A stretch of 64,000 bases of DNA from NCBI RefSeq assembly GCF_004795055.1, contig NZ_SSBJ01000017.1, forward strand, positions 102,287-166,286, read 5' to 3'. The translations under genes were made by a program, and so were the position numbers. The DNA is from Streptomyces sp. A1136 (lineage in GTDB: Bacteria > Actinomycetota > Actinomycetes > Streptomycetales > Streptomycetaceae). This document shows, one piece after another, positions 50,692 to 59,978 of this stretch (the stretch's first letter is position 1; every line of letters begins with the position of its first letter). A model generated the notes under the pieces. It made no database searches, was not told where the DNA came from, and saw only the letters and a program-made list of their open reading frames with translations.

Positions 50692-53600
50692 CTAACGCTC
50701 CTGGTCATAGCTGTTACTTGACTGCTCGGAACCCGCGCTGCGTCCCTGCTGGACACCGCGCCGCAGGTTGCTCAACCTGCCGCGGACGTCCTCCGGGGCG
50801 CGGGAGACCTGGGGGCCGCCCTGCGGGGTCGTCTCCGCAGCGCCCTCGACCAGGTTGGCCTTGGGCACCCGCCGAGGAAGACCGGACGGGGTGACCCCGC
50901 CCGCCTTCGGCTCACGGAGCTTGGCGGCCTGCTGCCAGCGCTCGTCGTTGTTCGAACGCCACGCCGCGCTGCCTTCCGTCTCCTCCGGGGCACTCTGCGC
51001 CTCAGCCGGCTGCTGCTGACGCTGCGGCCGCTGCTCGAAGAGAGATCCGGTGGACTCCGCTTTCTGCTGTCCCGACTGCCACTGCTGCTGGCTGCCGCGA
51101 CGCGGCAGGCCCGCCCCGGTCATCTGGTGACCGGTGTCGGCAGCGGCACCCGGACGGTCGAAGCCTACGCGGTCCTGAGCCGCTTCGGGAGCGGCCCCGG
51201 ATTCCGATTCGGTCCCGTAGTCCTGCTGGTAGGCGCCCGAGTAGGTGTTCTGTTCGGGCCACTCGCCTTGCTGGGACTGAGCTGCGTAGCCGTCCTCGTA
51301 GGACTGGGCGTTGTGCCCCTGGTCCTGGTATTCGGCTTCCGGATAAGCGTAGTTCTGGTCCGGGTACGCCTCGTACGCCTGCTCGGGGGCCGGAGTCTCG
51401 TACGAGGCCTCGTATCCCTGCCCGGACTGCTGCTCGAAGCCCTGGTACTCCTGGTACCCGTGCTCGGGCTGGGGTTCCGGATACTCCTGCGCGGAGTACC
51501 CGGATTCCTGCTCCTGCCGCTGGTCCTGCTCCTGCGGGAAGCCGACCTGGGCCGCCAGCGCGGCCCGGCGCTCCTGCTGGGTCAGGGACCGCACGACCGG
51601 GTCCAGCGAGCGCTCCTCACCGCCCTGGGCGTCGTAGCGGGAGTCGTCGAACCCGAGCTCGGCGGCCGTGCGCAGCGGCGGGGCCACCTGGGCCTGCTGC
51701 TCCGGGATGATCGAGGAAACCGTGAAGTCGTCGTCCGGTATGCCCTCGCCACCGCCACCGTGGGTGATGGCGTCGGGGAGCATGACCAGCGAGGTGGTGC
51801 CGGCCGCCTCGCCGGAGGGGCGCAGCTGGACGCGGATGCCGTGGCGGTCCGCCAGTCGGCCGACCACGAACAGACCCATGCGCTGCGAGATCGCGGCGTC
51901 CACGGTCGGCGGGTTGGCCAGCTTGTGGTTGATGTCCGCGAAGTCCTCGGCGGTGAGGCCGATGCCCTTGTCGTGGATCTCCACCATGACGCGACCGTCG
52001 GGCAGACGCGTGGCGTTGACACGGACCTTGGTCTGGGGGGAGGAGAACGTGGTCGCGTTCTCCAGCAGCTCGGCGAGCAGGTGCACGAGGTCGGTCACGG
52101 CCTGGCCGTGGATCTCCGCCTCGGAGACGCCCGAGAGCTCGATGCGCTCGTACTGCTCCACCTCGGAGGAGGCGGCGCGCAGCACGTCGACGAGGGGCAC
52201 CGGCTGGTCCCAGCGGCGGCCCGGCTCCTCACCCGCGAGGATGAGCAGGTTCTCGCCGTTGCGGCGCATACGGGTGGCCAGGTGGTCCAGCCGGAAGAGG
52301 TTCTCCAGCTGGTCGGGGTCGGCCTCGTTGTTCTCCAGGTCGGTGATGAGGGTCAGCTGGCCCTCGATCAGCGACTGGTTGCGCATGGAGAGGTTGGTGA
52401 AGATCGCGTTGACGTTCCCTCGCAGGAGCGCCTGCTCGGCGGCGAGCCGGACCGCTTCCCGGTGGACCTGGTCGAAGGCGCGGGCGACCTCGCCGATCTC
52501 GTCCTGGGAGTCGATCGGGATCGGCGTCACGCGGGTGTCGACCTTGCCGGGGTCGGTGCGCGAGAGCTGGTCGACGAGCATCGGCAGACGCTGTTCGGCG
52601 ACGTCGAAGGCGGCGGCGCGCAGACGGCGCATGGAGCGGCTCATCTGGCGGGCCATCATGCCGGCCAGGATGAAGGCGGCCAGCAGGGCCACGACCACGG
52701 CGGCACCGGTGATGATGGCGTCGTTGCGGGCCGCGTCGGAGACCGCGACGGAGTCCTTGACGGCCTTGTCGAGGAGTTCGTTCTCGATCTGGGCGTAGCC
52801 GTCGAACTTGGCGGTGGCCGCCGCCTGCCAGGCGGGGGCGGTGGTACCGGCGGCGGCGAGCTTCTCCTTGCTCGCGCCACTGGCTATCGCCTCGGTCATG
52901 CCGGTGAGGGCGGAGCCGTTGACGACCGGCGGCGCCTTGAAGGGGGTGCCGGCCTGGTCGGCCGCCAGCTTGGCGGCGGTGAGCTTGGCGGCGCCGTCCT
53001 TGGCCTTGTCGGCCATGACCTCCTTGAGGCGGTTGGTGTCCGCGTCGGTGCCGGCCGCGACGTACTCGCCGATGGCGATCTCTTCGAGGTAGGCGTAGGA
53101 GGAGAACGCGACGAGCTGGCCCCTGCGGACCTCCTCGTTCTCGTTCGGGCGGACCAGGAGGTGCGTACCCACCGACCGCTGGAGCGAGTTGGCGGCCTTG
53201 GCCAGCTCGACCGCGTAGACCATGCGGCCGTAGCTGGTCACGTTGCCGGTGCCGAGGCCCAGTTCGTTGGAGAACGTCATGAGGTAGTGCTGGACCAGCA
53301 CGTAGCCCTCTTCGGTCGGGATGGGACCCGCCGAGTTGGGCAGCGACTTCTTCGGTGTCTCCGGCGCCACGTAGGCCGTCTTGCGGACCTGCTCCAGCTT
53401 GGGCTCCTCCTGGCGGAAGAGCGCCAGACGGTGTTCCAGGCTCTGGTTGTCCGGGAGGTCCTTGGCGGCGTCGGCGAACTTCTGCTTGGCCGCGTCCGTG
53501 GCCGCGTAGGCCTTCGCCACGACCGGGCTGTTGCGCTCGCCCTTGAGGAGGGGTTCGGCGGTGAGGTCACGCTCGTTCAGGAGGGCCTGGCCGTATTCGG

Positions 53601-53892
53601 CCGCCGCCTGGACGATGCGCGCCGTCTTCTCGGCGTCCTTGGCCTCGTTCCAGCTGTCGACCGAGCCCTTCACCTGGAAGCCGCCCATGACCAGTCCGAC
53701 GAGGACGGGTACGAGGAGGATGGCGTTCAGCTTGGTCGGCACACGCCAGTTGCGCGGGGCGAACTTGCTGGCACTGCCCTTCGCGGCCGGTGGTTCCACG
53801 GGCACGTCGACGGGCGACGCGGCCGCTCGCGGCGGCGGGGTGAAGTTGCCCCGCGCGGGTTCGACCCCGGGGCTCGCGTTGCTTCGCCTCAC
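50692..53892 (-). CDS. Conservon sensor histidine-kinase-like protein (CvnA), downstream unit
   Basis: A 1,066-residue membrane sensor. A helix near residues 57-75 starts a long helical extracytoplasmic nitrate/HAMP-type sensing domain (about 80-390), a second helix lies at about 397-417, a HAMP-like and coiled region follows (RRLRAAAFDVAEQRLPMLVD), and then the ATPase domain (LLAELLENATTFSSPQTKVR, EIHDKGIGLTAEDFADINHK, RMGLFVVGRLADRHGI). The phospho-acceptor region reads LFRLDHLATRMRRNGENLL. The C-terminal 300 residues are disordered and rich in Gln, Tyr and Glu. GTG 53892 shares an AGAGGTTG ribosome site with the paralogue. Confidence 0.92.
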   Translation of the reverse strand: MRRSNASPGVEPARGNFTPPPRAAASPVDVPVEPPAAKGSASKFAPRNWRVPTKLNAILLVPVLVGLVMGGFQVKGSVDSWNEAKDAEKTARIVQAAAEYGQALLNERDLTAEPLLKGERNSPVVAKAYAATDAAKQKFADAAKDLPDNQSLEHRLALFRQEEPKLEQVRKTAYVAPETPKKSLPNSAGPIPTEEGYVLVQHYLMTFSNELGLGTGNVTSYGRMVYAVELAKAANSLQRSVGTHLLVRPNENEEVRRGQLVAFSSYAYLEEIAIGEYVAAGTDADTNRLKEVMADKAKDGAAKLTAAKLAADQAGTPFKAPPVVNGSALTGMTEAIASGASKEKLAAAGTTAPAWQAAATAKFDGYAQIENELLDKAVKDSVAVSDAARNDAIITGAAVVVALLAAFILAGMMARQMSRSMRRLRAAAFDVAEQRLPMLVDQLSRTDPGKVDTRVTPIPIDSQDEIGEVARAFDQVHREAVRLAAEQALLRGNVNAIFTNLSMRNQSLIEGQLTLITDLENNEADPDQLENLFRLDHLATRMRRNGENLLILAGEEPGRRWDQPVPLVDVLRAASSEVEQYERIELSGVSEAEIHGQAVTDLVHLLAELLENATTFSSPQTKVRVNATRLPDGRVMVEIHDKGIGLTAEDFADINHKLANPPTVDAAISQRMGLFVVGRLADRHGIRVQLRPSGEAAGTTSLVMLPDAITHGGGGEGIPDDDFTVSSIIPEQQAQVAPPLRTAAELGFDDSRYDAQGGEERSLDPVVRSLTQQERRAALAAQVGFPQEQDQRQEQESGYSAQEYPEPQPEHGYQEYQGFEQQSGQGYEASYETPAPEQAYEAYPDQNYAYPEAEYQDQGHNAQSYEDGYAAQSQQGEWPEQNTYSGAYQQDYGTESESGAAPEAAQDRVGFDRPGAAADTGHQMTGAGLPRRGSQQQWQSGQQKAESTGSLFEQRPQRQQQPAEAQSAPEETEGSAAWRSNNDERWQQAAKLREPKAGGVTPSGLPRRVPKANLVEGAAETTPQGGPQVSRAPEDVRGRLSNLRRGVQQGRSAGSEQSSNSYDQER

Positions 53893-53933
53893 TCGACCAA
53901 CAACCTCTCGGCGGTGCTACTAGCTAGTTCGTT

Positions 53934-54019
53934 GAATTCCAGCACGGTTGACGGCCCTGTTCCAAACACTCGGAATCAGCCATTCCAACTGCCTTATGTC
54001 CCACATAAATCGGACATAA
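53934..54019 (-). promoter_or_regulatory. Upstream region of the downstream conservon: shared 12-mer and palindrome
   Basis: GTGCTGGAATTC (minus strand, 53945-53934) lies 42 bases before cvnA and recurs exactly upstream of the other cvnA. TTATGTCC-N10-GGACATAA (53994-54019) is a perfect 8-bp inverted repeat further upstream in an AT-richer patch. Both are control-site candidates. Confidence 0.5.
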
Positions 54020-54126
54020 AGAGCGACCTGCTGCAAATGCCGGGCCCGGTGTGAGCGCAGCGGTACCGAGCGAACGCAGCCTGTGCCCGACTGGCGGTAA
54101 TTCTCTGTCGAAACGTTATGAACGAG

Positions 54127-54162
54127 GAGGGCGGGCCGTGTTCTATGACACAGCCCGCCCTC
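54127..54162. terminator. Terminator of the upstream conservon
   Basis: GAGGGCGGGC (54127-54136) pairs with GCCCGCCCTC (54153-54162). It begins 25 bases past the cvnD stop on the minus strand. Confidence 0.7.
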
Positions 54163-54186
54163 TATCGAACACGACATGGGACCCGG

Positions 54187-54771
54187 CTACTTGAGTCGCG
54201 CCATCAGTGCGTGCTCCACGAGCGTGATGAGCGCGCTCTTGGCGTCCGCCCGGTGGCGGGCGTCGGTGGTGATGATGGGGGCGTCCGGGCCGATCTGAAG
54301 GGCCTCGCGGACTTCCTCCGGGGTGTAGGGCTGGTGCCCCTCGAACCCGTTGAGCGCCACCACGAAGGGCAGGCCGCTGTTCTCGAAGTAGTCGACGGCG
54401 GGGAAGCAGTCGGCGAGACGGCGGGTGTCGACCAGGACGATCGCGCCGATGGCGCCGCGGACCAGGTCGTCCCACATGAACCAGAAGCGGTCCTGACCCG
54501 GGGTACCGAAGAGGTACAGGATCAGGTCCTGGTCCAAGGTGATGCGGCCGAAGTCCATGGCGACCGTGGTGGTCGTCTTGTCCCCGGTGTGGGTGAGGTC
54601 GTCGATGCCCGCGCTCGCGGACGTCATCACGGCCTCGGTACGCAGCGGATTGATCTCGGAGACCGCGCCGACGAACGTGGTCTTGCCCACGCCGAAGCCG
54701 CCCGCCACCACGATCTTCGCGGAGGTGGTGGAGCGAGGAGCCGCTCCGCCGTCAGATCTTGCGAAGTCCAC
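54187..54771 (-). CDS. Conservon GTPase (CvnD), upstream unit
   Basis: A 194-residue Ras-like GTPase paralogous to the one at 49031-49615, with the same P-loop GGFGVGKTT, LFGTPGQDRF and TTDARHR. Its G4-like segment is NGFE rather than NGFD. A 118-bp stretch (54635-54752) is base-for-base identical with 49479-49596, including silent sites. It ends the first conservon and overlaps cvnC by 20 bases. From memory of S. coelicolor order this would be cvnD1. It acts as the switch protein of the CvnABCD complex. Confidence 0.93.
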   Translation of the reverse strand: MDFARSDGGAAPRSTTSAKIVVAGGFGVGKTTFVGAVSEINPLRTEAVMTSASAGIDDLTHTGDKTTTTVAMDFGRITLDQDLILYLFGTPGQDRFWFMWDDLVRGAIGAIVLVDTRRLADCFPAVDYFENSGLPFVVALNGFEGHQPYTPEEVREALQIGPDAPIITTDARHRADAKSALITLVEHALMARLK

Positions 54772-55144
54772 TGAGAACCCTCTCGAGCAGCGTTACATCC
54801 GGCGTTCCGCCGGCCTCTCCATTGCCCGGCTGGTGGATGGCCACCATTCCGGCCTCGGCCAGGTCGGCGACGAGGATCCGGGCGACACCGAGCGGCATCG
54901 ACAGCAGTGCGGAGACCTCCGCGACCGACTTCACCTCACGGCACAGGGTGCAGATGCGCTGGTGCTCCGGCAGCAGGCCGGACAGGTGCATCGGATCGGC
55001 CGTGGTGCTGACCAGCGCCTCTATGGCGAGCTGGTAGCGGGGCCGGGTCCGGCCGCCGGTCATCGCGTAGGGACGCACCAGCGGCTGGTCGCCTTCCGAG
55101 TACGAGTCTCCGTACGAGTCCGGGTAGGCGGGGGGCGGGGTCAT
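54752..55144 (-). CDS. Conservon DUF742 protein (CvnC), upstream unit
   Basis: A 130-residue DUF742 protein with the same core as its paralogue (LVRPYAMTGGRTRPRYQLAI, CTLCREVKSVAEVSALLSMP, LVADLAEAGMVAIHQPG). The N-terminal tail is only about 20 residues, acidic and Tyr/Ser-rich, instead of the long Gln/Pro tail of the other copy. ATG 55144 follows GGAGGATCA. The core and C-terminal YEVLERVLSGL-like end (LLERVLSGLRKI) are shared, so the difference in tails may set specificity between the two conservons. It overlaps cvnD by 20 bases. Confidence 0.93.
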   Translation of the reverse strand: MTPPPAYPDSYGDSYSEGDQPLVRPYAMTGGRTRPRYQLAIEALVSTTADPMHLSGLLPEHQRICTLCREVKSVAEVSALLSMPLGVARILVADLAEAGMVAIHQPGNGEAGGTPDVTLLERVLSGLRKI

Positions 55145-55259
55145 TGATCCTCCGGGCTGGACAGCAGTGGTCAGCGTGCCGTCTCACGGGGCGGCCGGTG
55201 GGGGGGACGGTATGACGGCCTGGCGGTGGTACTTGGGTGCGGGGCGGGTGCCCCGGCCC

Positions 55260-55286
55260 CCCGGCCGGAAGTACCGTCCGGCCGGG
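55260..55286 (-). repeat. Hairpin between cvnB and cvnC (upstream conservon)
   Basis: CCCGGCCGGA (55260-55269) and TCCGGCCGGG (55277-55286) form a perfect 10-bp stem with a 7-base loop in the 152-base gap. It may attenuate or process the transcript between B and C. Confidence 0.6.
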
Positions 55287-55296
55287 AGGTTCGCGG

Positions 55297-55719
55297 TCAG
55301 CCGAGGAGGCTGCCCTGGAGTTCCGAGCGCAGTTCCGGGGTGAGGACGCTGCCGGCCCGGTCCACGAGGAGGGCCATCTCGTAGCCCACGAGGCCGATGT
55401 CGCACTCCGGGTGCGCCAGTACGGCCAGCGAGGAACCGTCGGAGACGGACATGAGGAACAGGAATCCCCGGTCCATCTCCACCACGGTCTGGTTGACGGC
55501 GCCACCCTCGAAGATGCGGGAGGCCCCGGCGGTCAGCGAGGTCAGGCCGGAGGCCACGGCCGCCAGCTGATCGGCCCGGTCACGGGGGAAGCCTTCCGAC
55601 ATCGCCAGAAGGAGTCCGTCGGCGGAGACCACCACGGTGTGGGACACCCCGGGGGTGTTGTCCACGAAGTTGGTGATCAACCAGTTCAGGTTCTGTGCCG
55701 CCTGGCTCATCGAACTCAA
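55297..55719 (-). CDS. Conservon roadblock/LC7 protein (CvnB), upstream unit
   Basis: A 140-residue roadblock/LC7 protein almost identical to the copy at 50268-50690. The start is TTG 55719 (MSSMSQAAQNLNW): AGGAGC lies 7 bases before it, and aligning both loci shows the paralogue's GTG at this place with one base deleted here. ATG 55710 is an alternative. It starts immediately after the cvnA stop. Because B proteins of the two conservons are nearly the same, cross-interaction between the units is likely. Confidence 0.92.
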   Translation of the reverse strand: MSSMSQAAQNLNWLITNFVDNTPGVSHTVVVSADGLLLAMSEGFPRDRADQLAAVASGLTSLTAGASRIFEGGAVNQTVVEMDRGFLFLMSVSDGSSLAVLAHPECDIGLVGYEMALLVDRAGSVLTPELRSELQGSLLG

Positions 55720-58700
55720 CTATCGCTCCTGCTGGTAAGTGGGGTCGATCTGGTAGCTGCCGGTCGCGGGGCCGGCGGTGCCGGCTTGGCGCCCCTGCTG
55801 GATACCGCGTCGGAGGTTGGTGAGGCGGCCGCGGACGTCGTCCGGGGCGCGTGAGACCTGCGGACCCGCCGGGGTATCGGCCTGCTGCTGTGCGGTACCG
55901 GCCACGAGGTTCGCCCGCGGTACCCGCTTGGGCAGGCCCGAGGTCGTGATGCCGCCGGCGGCGGGCTGGCGCACGCGCTCGGCCTGCCGCATCAGCTCGT
56001 CGTTCGGCGAGGACCGCCAACTGACGGTCGGCACCGCGCCGGTCGCCGTCTGGTCGGCCGAGAGCTCCTGTCCGCGCTGGGGGAGCGGCTGCTGGTGAGC
56101 CGGCGCGGCGGGAGTCTGCTGGTACTGCTGCGGCTGCTGGGGTACCGAGGGACCGCTGTCTTGGCGGACCCAGTTCGACTCGAGCGTATCGAAGATCGGG
56201 CTGCGCGCCTCACCGGGACCCGGGGAAGGCGGCAGTGCCTCGGGCTGCGTCTGCTGACGCGGCGCCGGGGTGTAGCCGCCGGACTGCGGGGCCTGGGGCC
56301 GGCCGGCGTTGTAGCCGCCCACGCCGGGACCGCCGCCGCGGGGTGCCTGGAGGTCCCCCGGGCGCTCGAACTGCCCGGTGGCGGACGGGTCCAGGGGACC
56401 GCGTACGTCGGGGCGCTCGAACTGTCCGGTGGTGCCGCCGCCGGCGTACGGGGCCGGTGCGTTGAAGTCGGGGCGGGGGAACTCGGCCGTCGCACCGGGG
56501 CCCGACAGCTCGTCGTGCCCGCGCGGAACCTCGTGACCGCCCTGCCCGGCGCCCCAGCTGGTGCTCTGCGGGGCAGCGGTGCCCGCACCCGGGAGCTCCG
56601 GACGCGGGGCGCCGCCGCGCGGCGGCAGCTGCGGCCGCTTGCGCTGGACGGGGGCCGGGGGCTGACCCTGGCCGGCCTGGGCACCGGCCTGGGCGGGCTG
56701 CTGCTGCGGACGCTCGAAGCCGTTGCCCTGCGGGAAGGCGGAGGGACCGGTACCGGGCCGGGACTGCGCACCGCCGACGGGACCGCCGAGAGCGCCGCCG
56801 GCCGGACCACCGACCGGACCCCGGGCCGGGAGCGGGGCCGTGAAACCGCCCGCGCCCGGACCCGTGGGGGCACCCGGACCCGCCTGCGGACGGGCCATCG
56901 GGCCGCCCTGCTGCTGGGGCCGGCCACCCGGACCGCCCTGCGGGCCGGGGCCCTGGCCCTGGGGCCGCTGCTGCGCGCCCGCCGAACCGTCCCGCCCGGG
57001 GAGCGCGGCACGCTGCCCGGCGGCGGAGACCTGACCGCGCTGCGGACCGACGCCCACGGGGGGACGCGGGCCCCCACCGCCGCCGGGGCCCTGTCCCGCG
57101 GAACCGCCCGGACCGCCCGTGCCGACCTGCGGGGCACCGGAACCGGGACCGCCCGGTCCGCCCTGGCCGGGCATCGGCGCGGGCTTCTTGCCGCCCTGGG
57201 CGACATCGACCGGCAGCATGACGAGCGCGGTGGTGCCGCCCGAGTCGGAGGGGCGCAGCTGGATGCGGATGCCGTGTCGCAGGGACAGGCGGCCGACCAC
57301 GAACAGACCCATGCGACGGGAGACTGAGACGTCCACCGTCGGCGGCGACGCGAGTCGCTCGTTGATCGCGGCGAGGTCCTCCGGGGAGAGGCCGATGCCG
57401 GTGTCGTGGATCTCGACGAGGACGCGGCCGTCCGGCAGGGCGTGGCCGGTGACCTTGACCTTCGTCTGCGGGGAGGAGAACGAGGTGGCGTTCTCCAGCA
57501 GCTCGGCCAGCAGGTGCACGAGGTCGTTGACGACGCGGCCGGCGACGTCGGTGCCGGGCACCGAAGCGAGTTCGATGCGCTCGTACTGCTCCACCTCGGA
57601 CGCCGCGGCGCGGAGCACGTCGACGAGCGGGACGGGGCGGGTCCACCGGCGGCCCGGCTCCTCGCCCGCGAGGACGAGGAGGTTTTCGCCGTTACGGCGC
57701 ATACGGGTCGCGAGGTGGTCGAGCTTGAAGAGCGAGGACAGCTGGTCCGGGTCGGCCTCGCGCGACTCCAGCTCGGAGATGAGCGAGAGCTGGCGCTGGA
57801 TCAGACCCTGCGAGCGACGCGAGAGGTTGGTGAACATCGCGTTGACGTTGCCCCGCAGCAGGGCCTGCTCGGCGGCGAGGCGGACGGCCTCGCGGTGCAC
57901 GTCGTCGAAGGCCGCGGCCACCTGGCCGATCTCGTCGCGGGTGTGCAGACCGACCGACTCCACCGTGGTGTCGACGTCCTGCGGGTCGGTCTCGGACAGC
58001 TGCTTGACGAGCTCGGGCAGGCGGTCCTGGGCGACGCGGGTCGCCGTGTCCTGGAGGCGGCGCAGCGAGCGGATCATGGAGCGGGCCATGACGAAGGCGC
58101 CGACGAGGGAGACACCGAGGACGAGCAGGATCAGGGCACCGTTGATGATGGCGTCCTGCTGCGACTCGCTCTTCAGCTCGCGGGCCTTCTGCTCCATGTC
58201 CTCCAGGAGGGTGAGCTCGATGACCTTCATCGCCGTGAGCTTGGTGCCGTCGGCGTCGTACCAGTCCATCCAGGAGTGGTACGCCTGCTCCTTGCCGAAC
58301 TGGCCCTGCGTGGACAGGACGCGACGGGTGTAGTGGTCGGCCTTGCTGATCTCCGCGTTGCCGTCGCCGAGACTGGCGAGGAGCTCCTCGGACTTGCCCT
58401 GGTAGACGAGTTCGAAGGTCTTCTTCGCCTGGCTCTCGCCGCGCAGCGCGGACAGCGCGTACAGGCGGTCGTTCTCGCTCAGGTTGCCCGGCTTGTCGCC
58501 GCTCTCGGGGAGCGAGGCGGCGATGATCGCGCGCTGGATGGACGCGTACTCCTTGGCGGAGGAGAAGGCCGCCAGGGCGCGCGTGCGCTTGATCATCTCG
58601 GGGTTGGAGGTGGCCTGGGCCATGTCCTGCGAGAGGGAGAGCAGCGAGACGATGAGCGCGTTGTACTCGGTGACCGTCTGCTGGGCGCCGCTCTGGTACG

Positions 58701-59412
58701 CCTTCTTGCGGATGTCCTCGATGCCGGTGAGCTGGCGGCCGATCTGCAGGATGTTGTTGCGGATCGACTTGAGGGTGTCGTCCTTGTCCTGCGTGCTGTC
58801 GACCTTGTCGGTCGCGACACCGAACGCCTCGATGGCGGTGTTGGTCTGGTCGCGGACACCCTGGACGAGGGAGTTCGGCTTGCCGGACTTGTCGACCGAC
58901 AGAGGACCCGCGGACTTGTCGCGCTCCTCCTGGAGCGCGGCGGCCAGGTTGGTGGCCTGCCGGGTCATCGTCGTCAGCAGCTGCATGTGCTCCAGCTGCG
59001 CGATGTCGTTGAGCGAGTCGTTGATGCGGAAACCACCGAGCGTGGTGGCGGCGACGACCGGCAGGGTCAGCAGCGACACCAGGCGCGTGCTGATGCGCCA
59101 GTTCTGCATGGCCATGCGTGAACCGGGCCCGCTGGGGGCCTTCGGTATCGCCACGTCCTGCTCGGGAGCAGGTTCGCCCTTGCCCTTGGCCCGCGCCGCG
59201 CCCTTCGGCTTGGCGCGGCCCTTGGCCTTCCCCTTCACGGGGTTGGCGGCATCGGGTCCCGCTCCTTCGACAGCCGGCCCTCGGTTCTGGGCGTGCTGGG
59301 GCGAGGAGCCACGGTCGGTCCCGCCGCGCGGCTCCTGCTCCGACGCAGCTTCCCCTCGGCCCTCGTGGGCCTGGGGAGAACCCTTGCCATCCCTCTTGAA
59401 TCGTCCCTGCAC
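55720..59412 (-). CDS. Conservon sensor histidine-kinase-like protein (CvnA), upstream unit
   Basis: A 1,230-residue membrane sensor. A basic Lys/Gly/Ala-rich N-terminus (KGKAKGRAKPKGAARAKGKG) precedes helix 1 (about 108-128), a nitrate-sensor-like helical domain (about 130-400), helix 2 (about 415-437), and the ATPase core (LLAELLENATSFSSPQTKVK, EIHDTGIGLSPEDLAAINER, RMGLFVVGRLSLRHGI). The last 500 residues are disordered and rich in Gly, Pro and Gln. GTG 59412 was chosen because both cvnA genes share AGAGGTTG and 8 further bases before a GTG there, whereas the open frame upstream (to 59721) is unrelated. Conservon A proteins act as sensors for the GTPase module. Confidence 0.9.
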   Translation of the reverse strand: MQGRFKRDGKGSPQAHEGRGEAASEQEPRGGTDRGSSPQHAQNRGPAVEGAGPDAANPVKGKAKGRAKPKGAARAKGKGEPAPEQDVAIPKAPSGPGSRMAMQNWRISTRLVSLLTLPVVAATTLGGFRINDSLNDIAQLEHMQLLTTMTRQATNLAAALQEERDKSAGPLSVDKSGKPNSLVQGVRDQTNTAIEAFGVATDKVDSTQDKDDTLKSIRNNILQIGRQLTGIEDIRKKAYQSGAQQTVTEYNALIVSLLSLSQDMAQATSNPEMIKRTRALAAFSSAKEYASIQRAIIAASLPESGDKPGNLSENDRLYALSALRGESQAKKTFELVYQGKSEELLASLGDGNAEISKADHYTRRVLSTQGQFGKEQAYHSWMDWYDADGTKLTAMKVIELTLLEDMEQKARELKSESQQDAIINGALILLVLGVSLVGAFVMARSMIRSLRRLQDTATRVAQDRLPELVKQLSETDPQDVDTTVESVGLHTRDEIGQVAAAFDDVHREAVRLAAEQALLRGNVNAMFTNLSRRSQGLIQRQLSLISELESREADPDQLSSLFKLDHLATRMRRNGENLLVLAGEEPGRRWTRPVPLVDVLRAAASEVEQYERIELASVPGTDVAGRVVNDLVHLLAELLENATSFSSPQTKVKVTGHALPDGRVLVEIHDTGIGLSPEDLAAINERLASPPTVDVSVSRRMGLFVVGRLSLRHGIRIQLRPSDSGGTTALVMLPVDVAQGGKKPAPMPGQGGPGGPGSGAPQVGTGGPGGSAGQGPGGGGGPRPPVGVGPQRGQVSAAGQRAALPGRDGSAGAQQRPQGQGPGPQGGPGGRPQQQGGPMARPQAGPGAPTGPGAGGFTAPLPARGPVGGPAGGALGGPVGGAQSRPGTGPSAFPQGNGFERPQQQPAQAGAQAGQGQPPAPVQRKRPQLPPRGGAPRPELPGAGTAAPQSTSWGAGQGGHEVPRGHDELSGPGATAEFPRPDFNAPAPYAGGGTTGQFERPDVRGPLDPSATGQFERPGDLQAPRGGGPGVGGYNAGRPQAPQSGGYTPAPRQQTQPEALPPSPGPGEARSPIFDTLESNWVRQDSGPSVPQQPQQYQQTPAAPAHQQPLPQRGQELSADQTATGAVPTVSWRSSPNDELMRQAERVRQPAAGGITTSGLPKRVPRANLVAGTAQQQADTPAGPQVSRAPDDVRGRLTNLRRGIQQGRQAGTAGPATGSYQIDPTYQQER

Positions 59413-59978
59413 TAGCGTCGCAACCTCTGGACCAGGCGTCCCGCCGGTGGAGCGGTGGGACGGTGTCGAGTCGTGGGGCACTGACGGCCCCATGGTGGTC
59501 GTCGGTGACCGGCGCGTCTCCCTCTCCTTGCCACCGCGCTCGGCGCTGAGTCGCGCCACTTGCGCGCCGGCTGATTCCCGCGGCGGTCCCGCGAATTCCA
59601 GCACAGTGGGGGATCTCCAACAAGGTGCGCGACTCTCCCCGGCGCACCCGTCACGGCTTGTGACAGGAGGGCTACGCGACGTGGAAGCCCTTTCGGGATG
59701 AACCGGACTTACGCCGACCAAATACCGTGGCTGTCAAGGTGTCCCAGTCGAGATGATCAGGAGCGGAATAACGCGTTCAGTGGCGCAATGTCCGTTTCGG
59801 GGCCCTCATTTGACTGTCCGTTATGCCCGCAATGCCGGGTCACTGGTGAGGAAACTCACACAGCCGTGGCCATTACTTCCCGGTTCGGTGGGGGATTCGG
59901 ATGTTTAGCCTTTCCCTTTGCAGGGTTGGCGCATCCGACCACCACGACACGACGAGCGAGCCAGGGGCCCGAACTCCG
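59413..59978. promoter_or_regulatory. 566-base divergent region upstream of the first conservon
   Basis: This region has no gene I can support. It holds the 12-mer GTGCTGGAATTC (minus strand, 59604-59593) also found before the other cvnA, and two TGTCCGTT copies (59789 and 59815, 26 bases apart). From 59690 to 59930 it is AT-richer than the genome, so divergent promoters for cvnA and the small NPRRT-repeat gene are expected there. Short open frames inside it lack ribosome sites and codon bias. Confidence 0.55.

Noticed and set aside
59698..59978. A 94-residue plus-strand frame (MNRTYADQIPWLS...)
   Set aside because: It lacks Streptomyces codon bias and a ribosome site and fills the AT-richer divergent promoter region.
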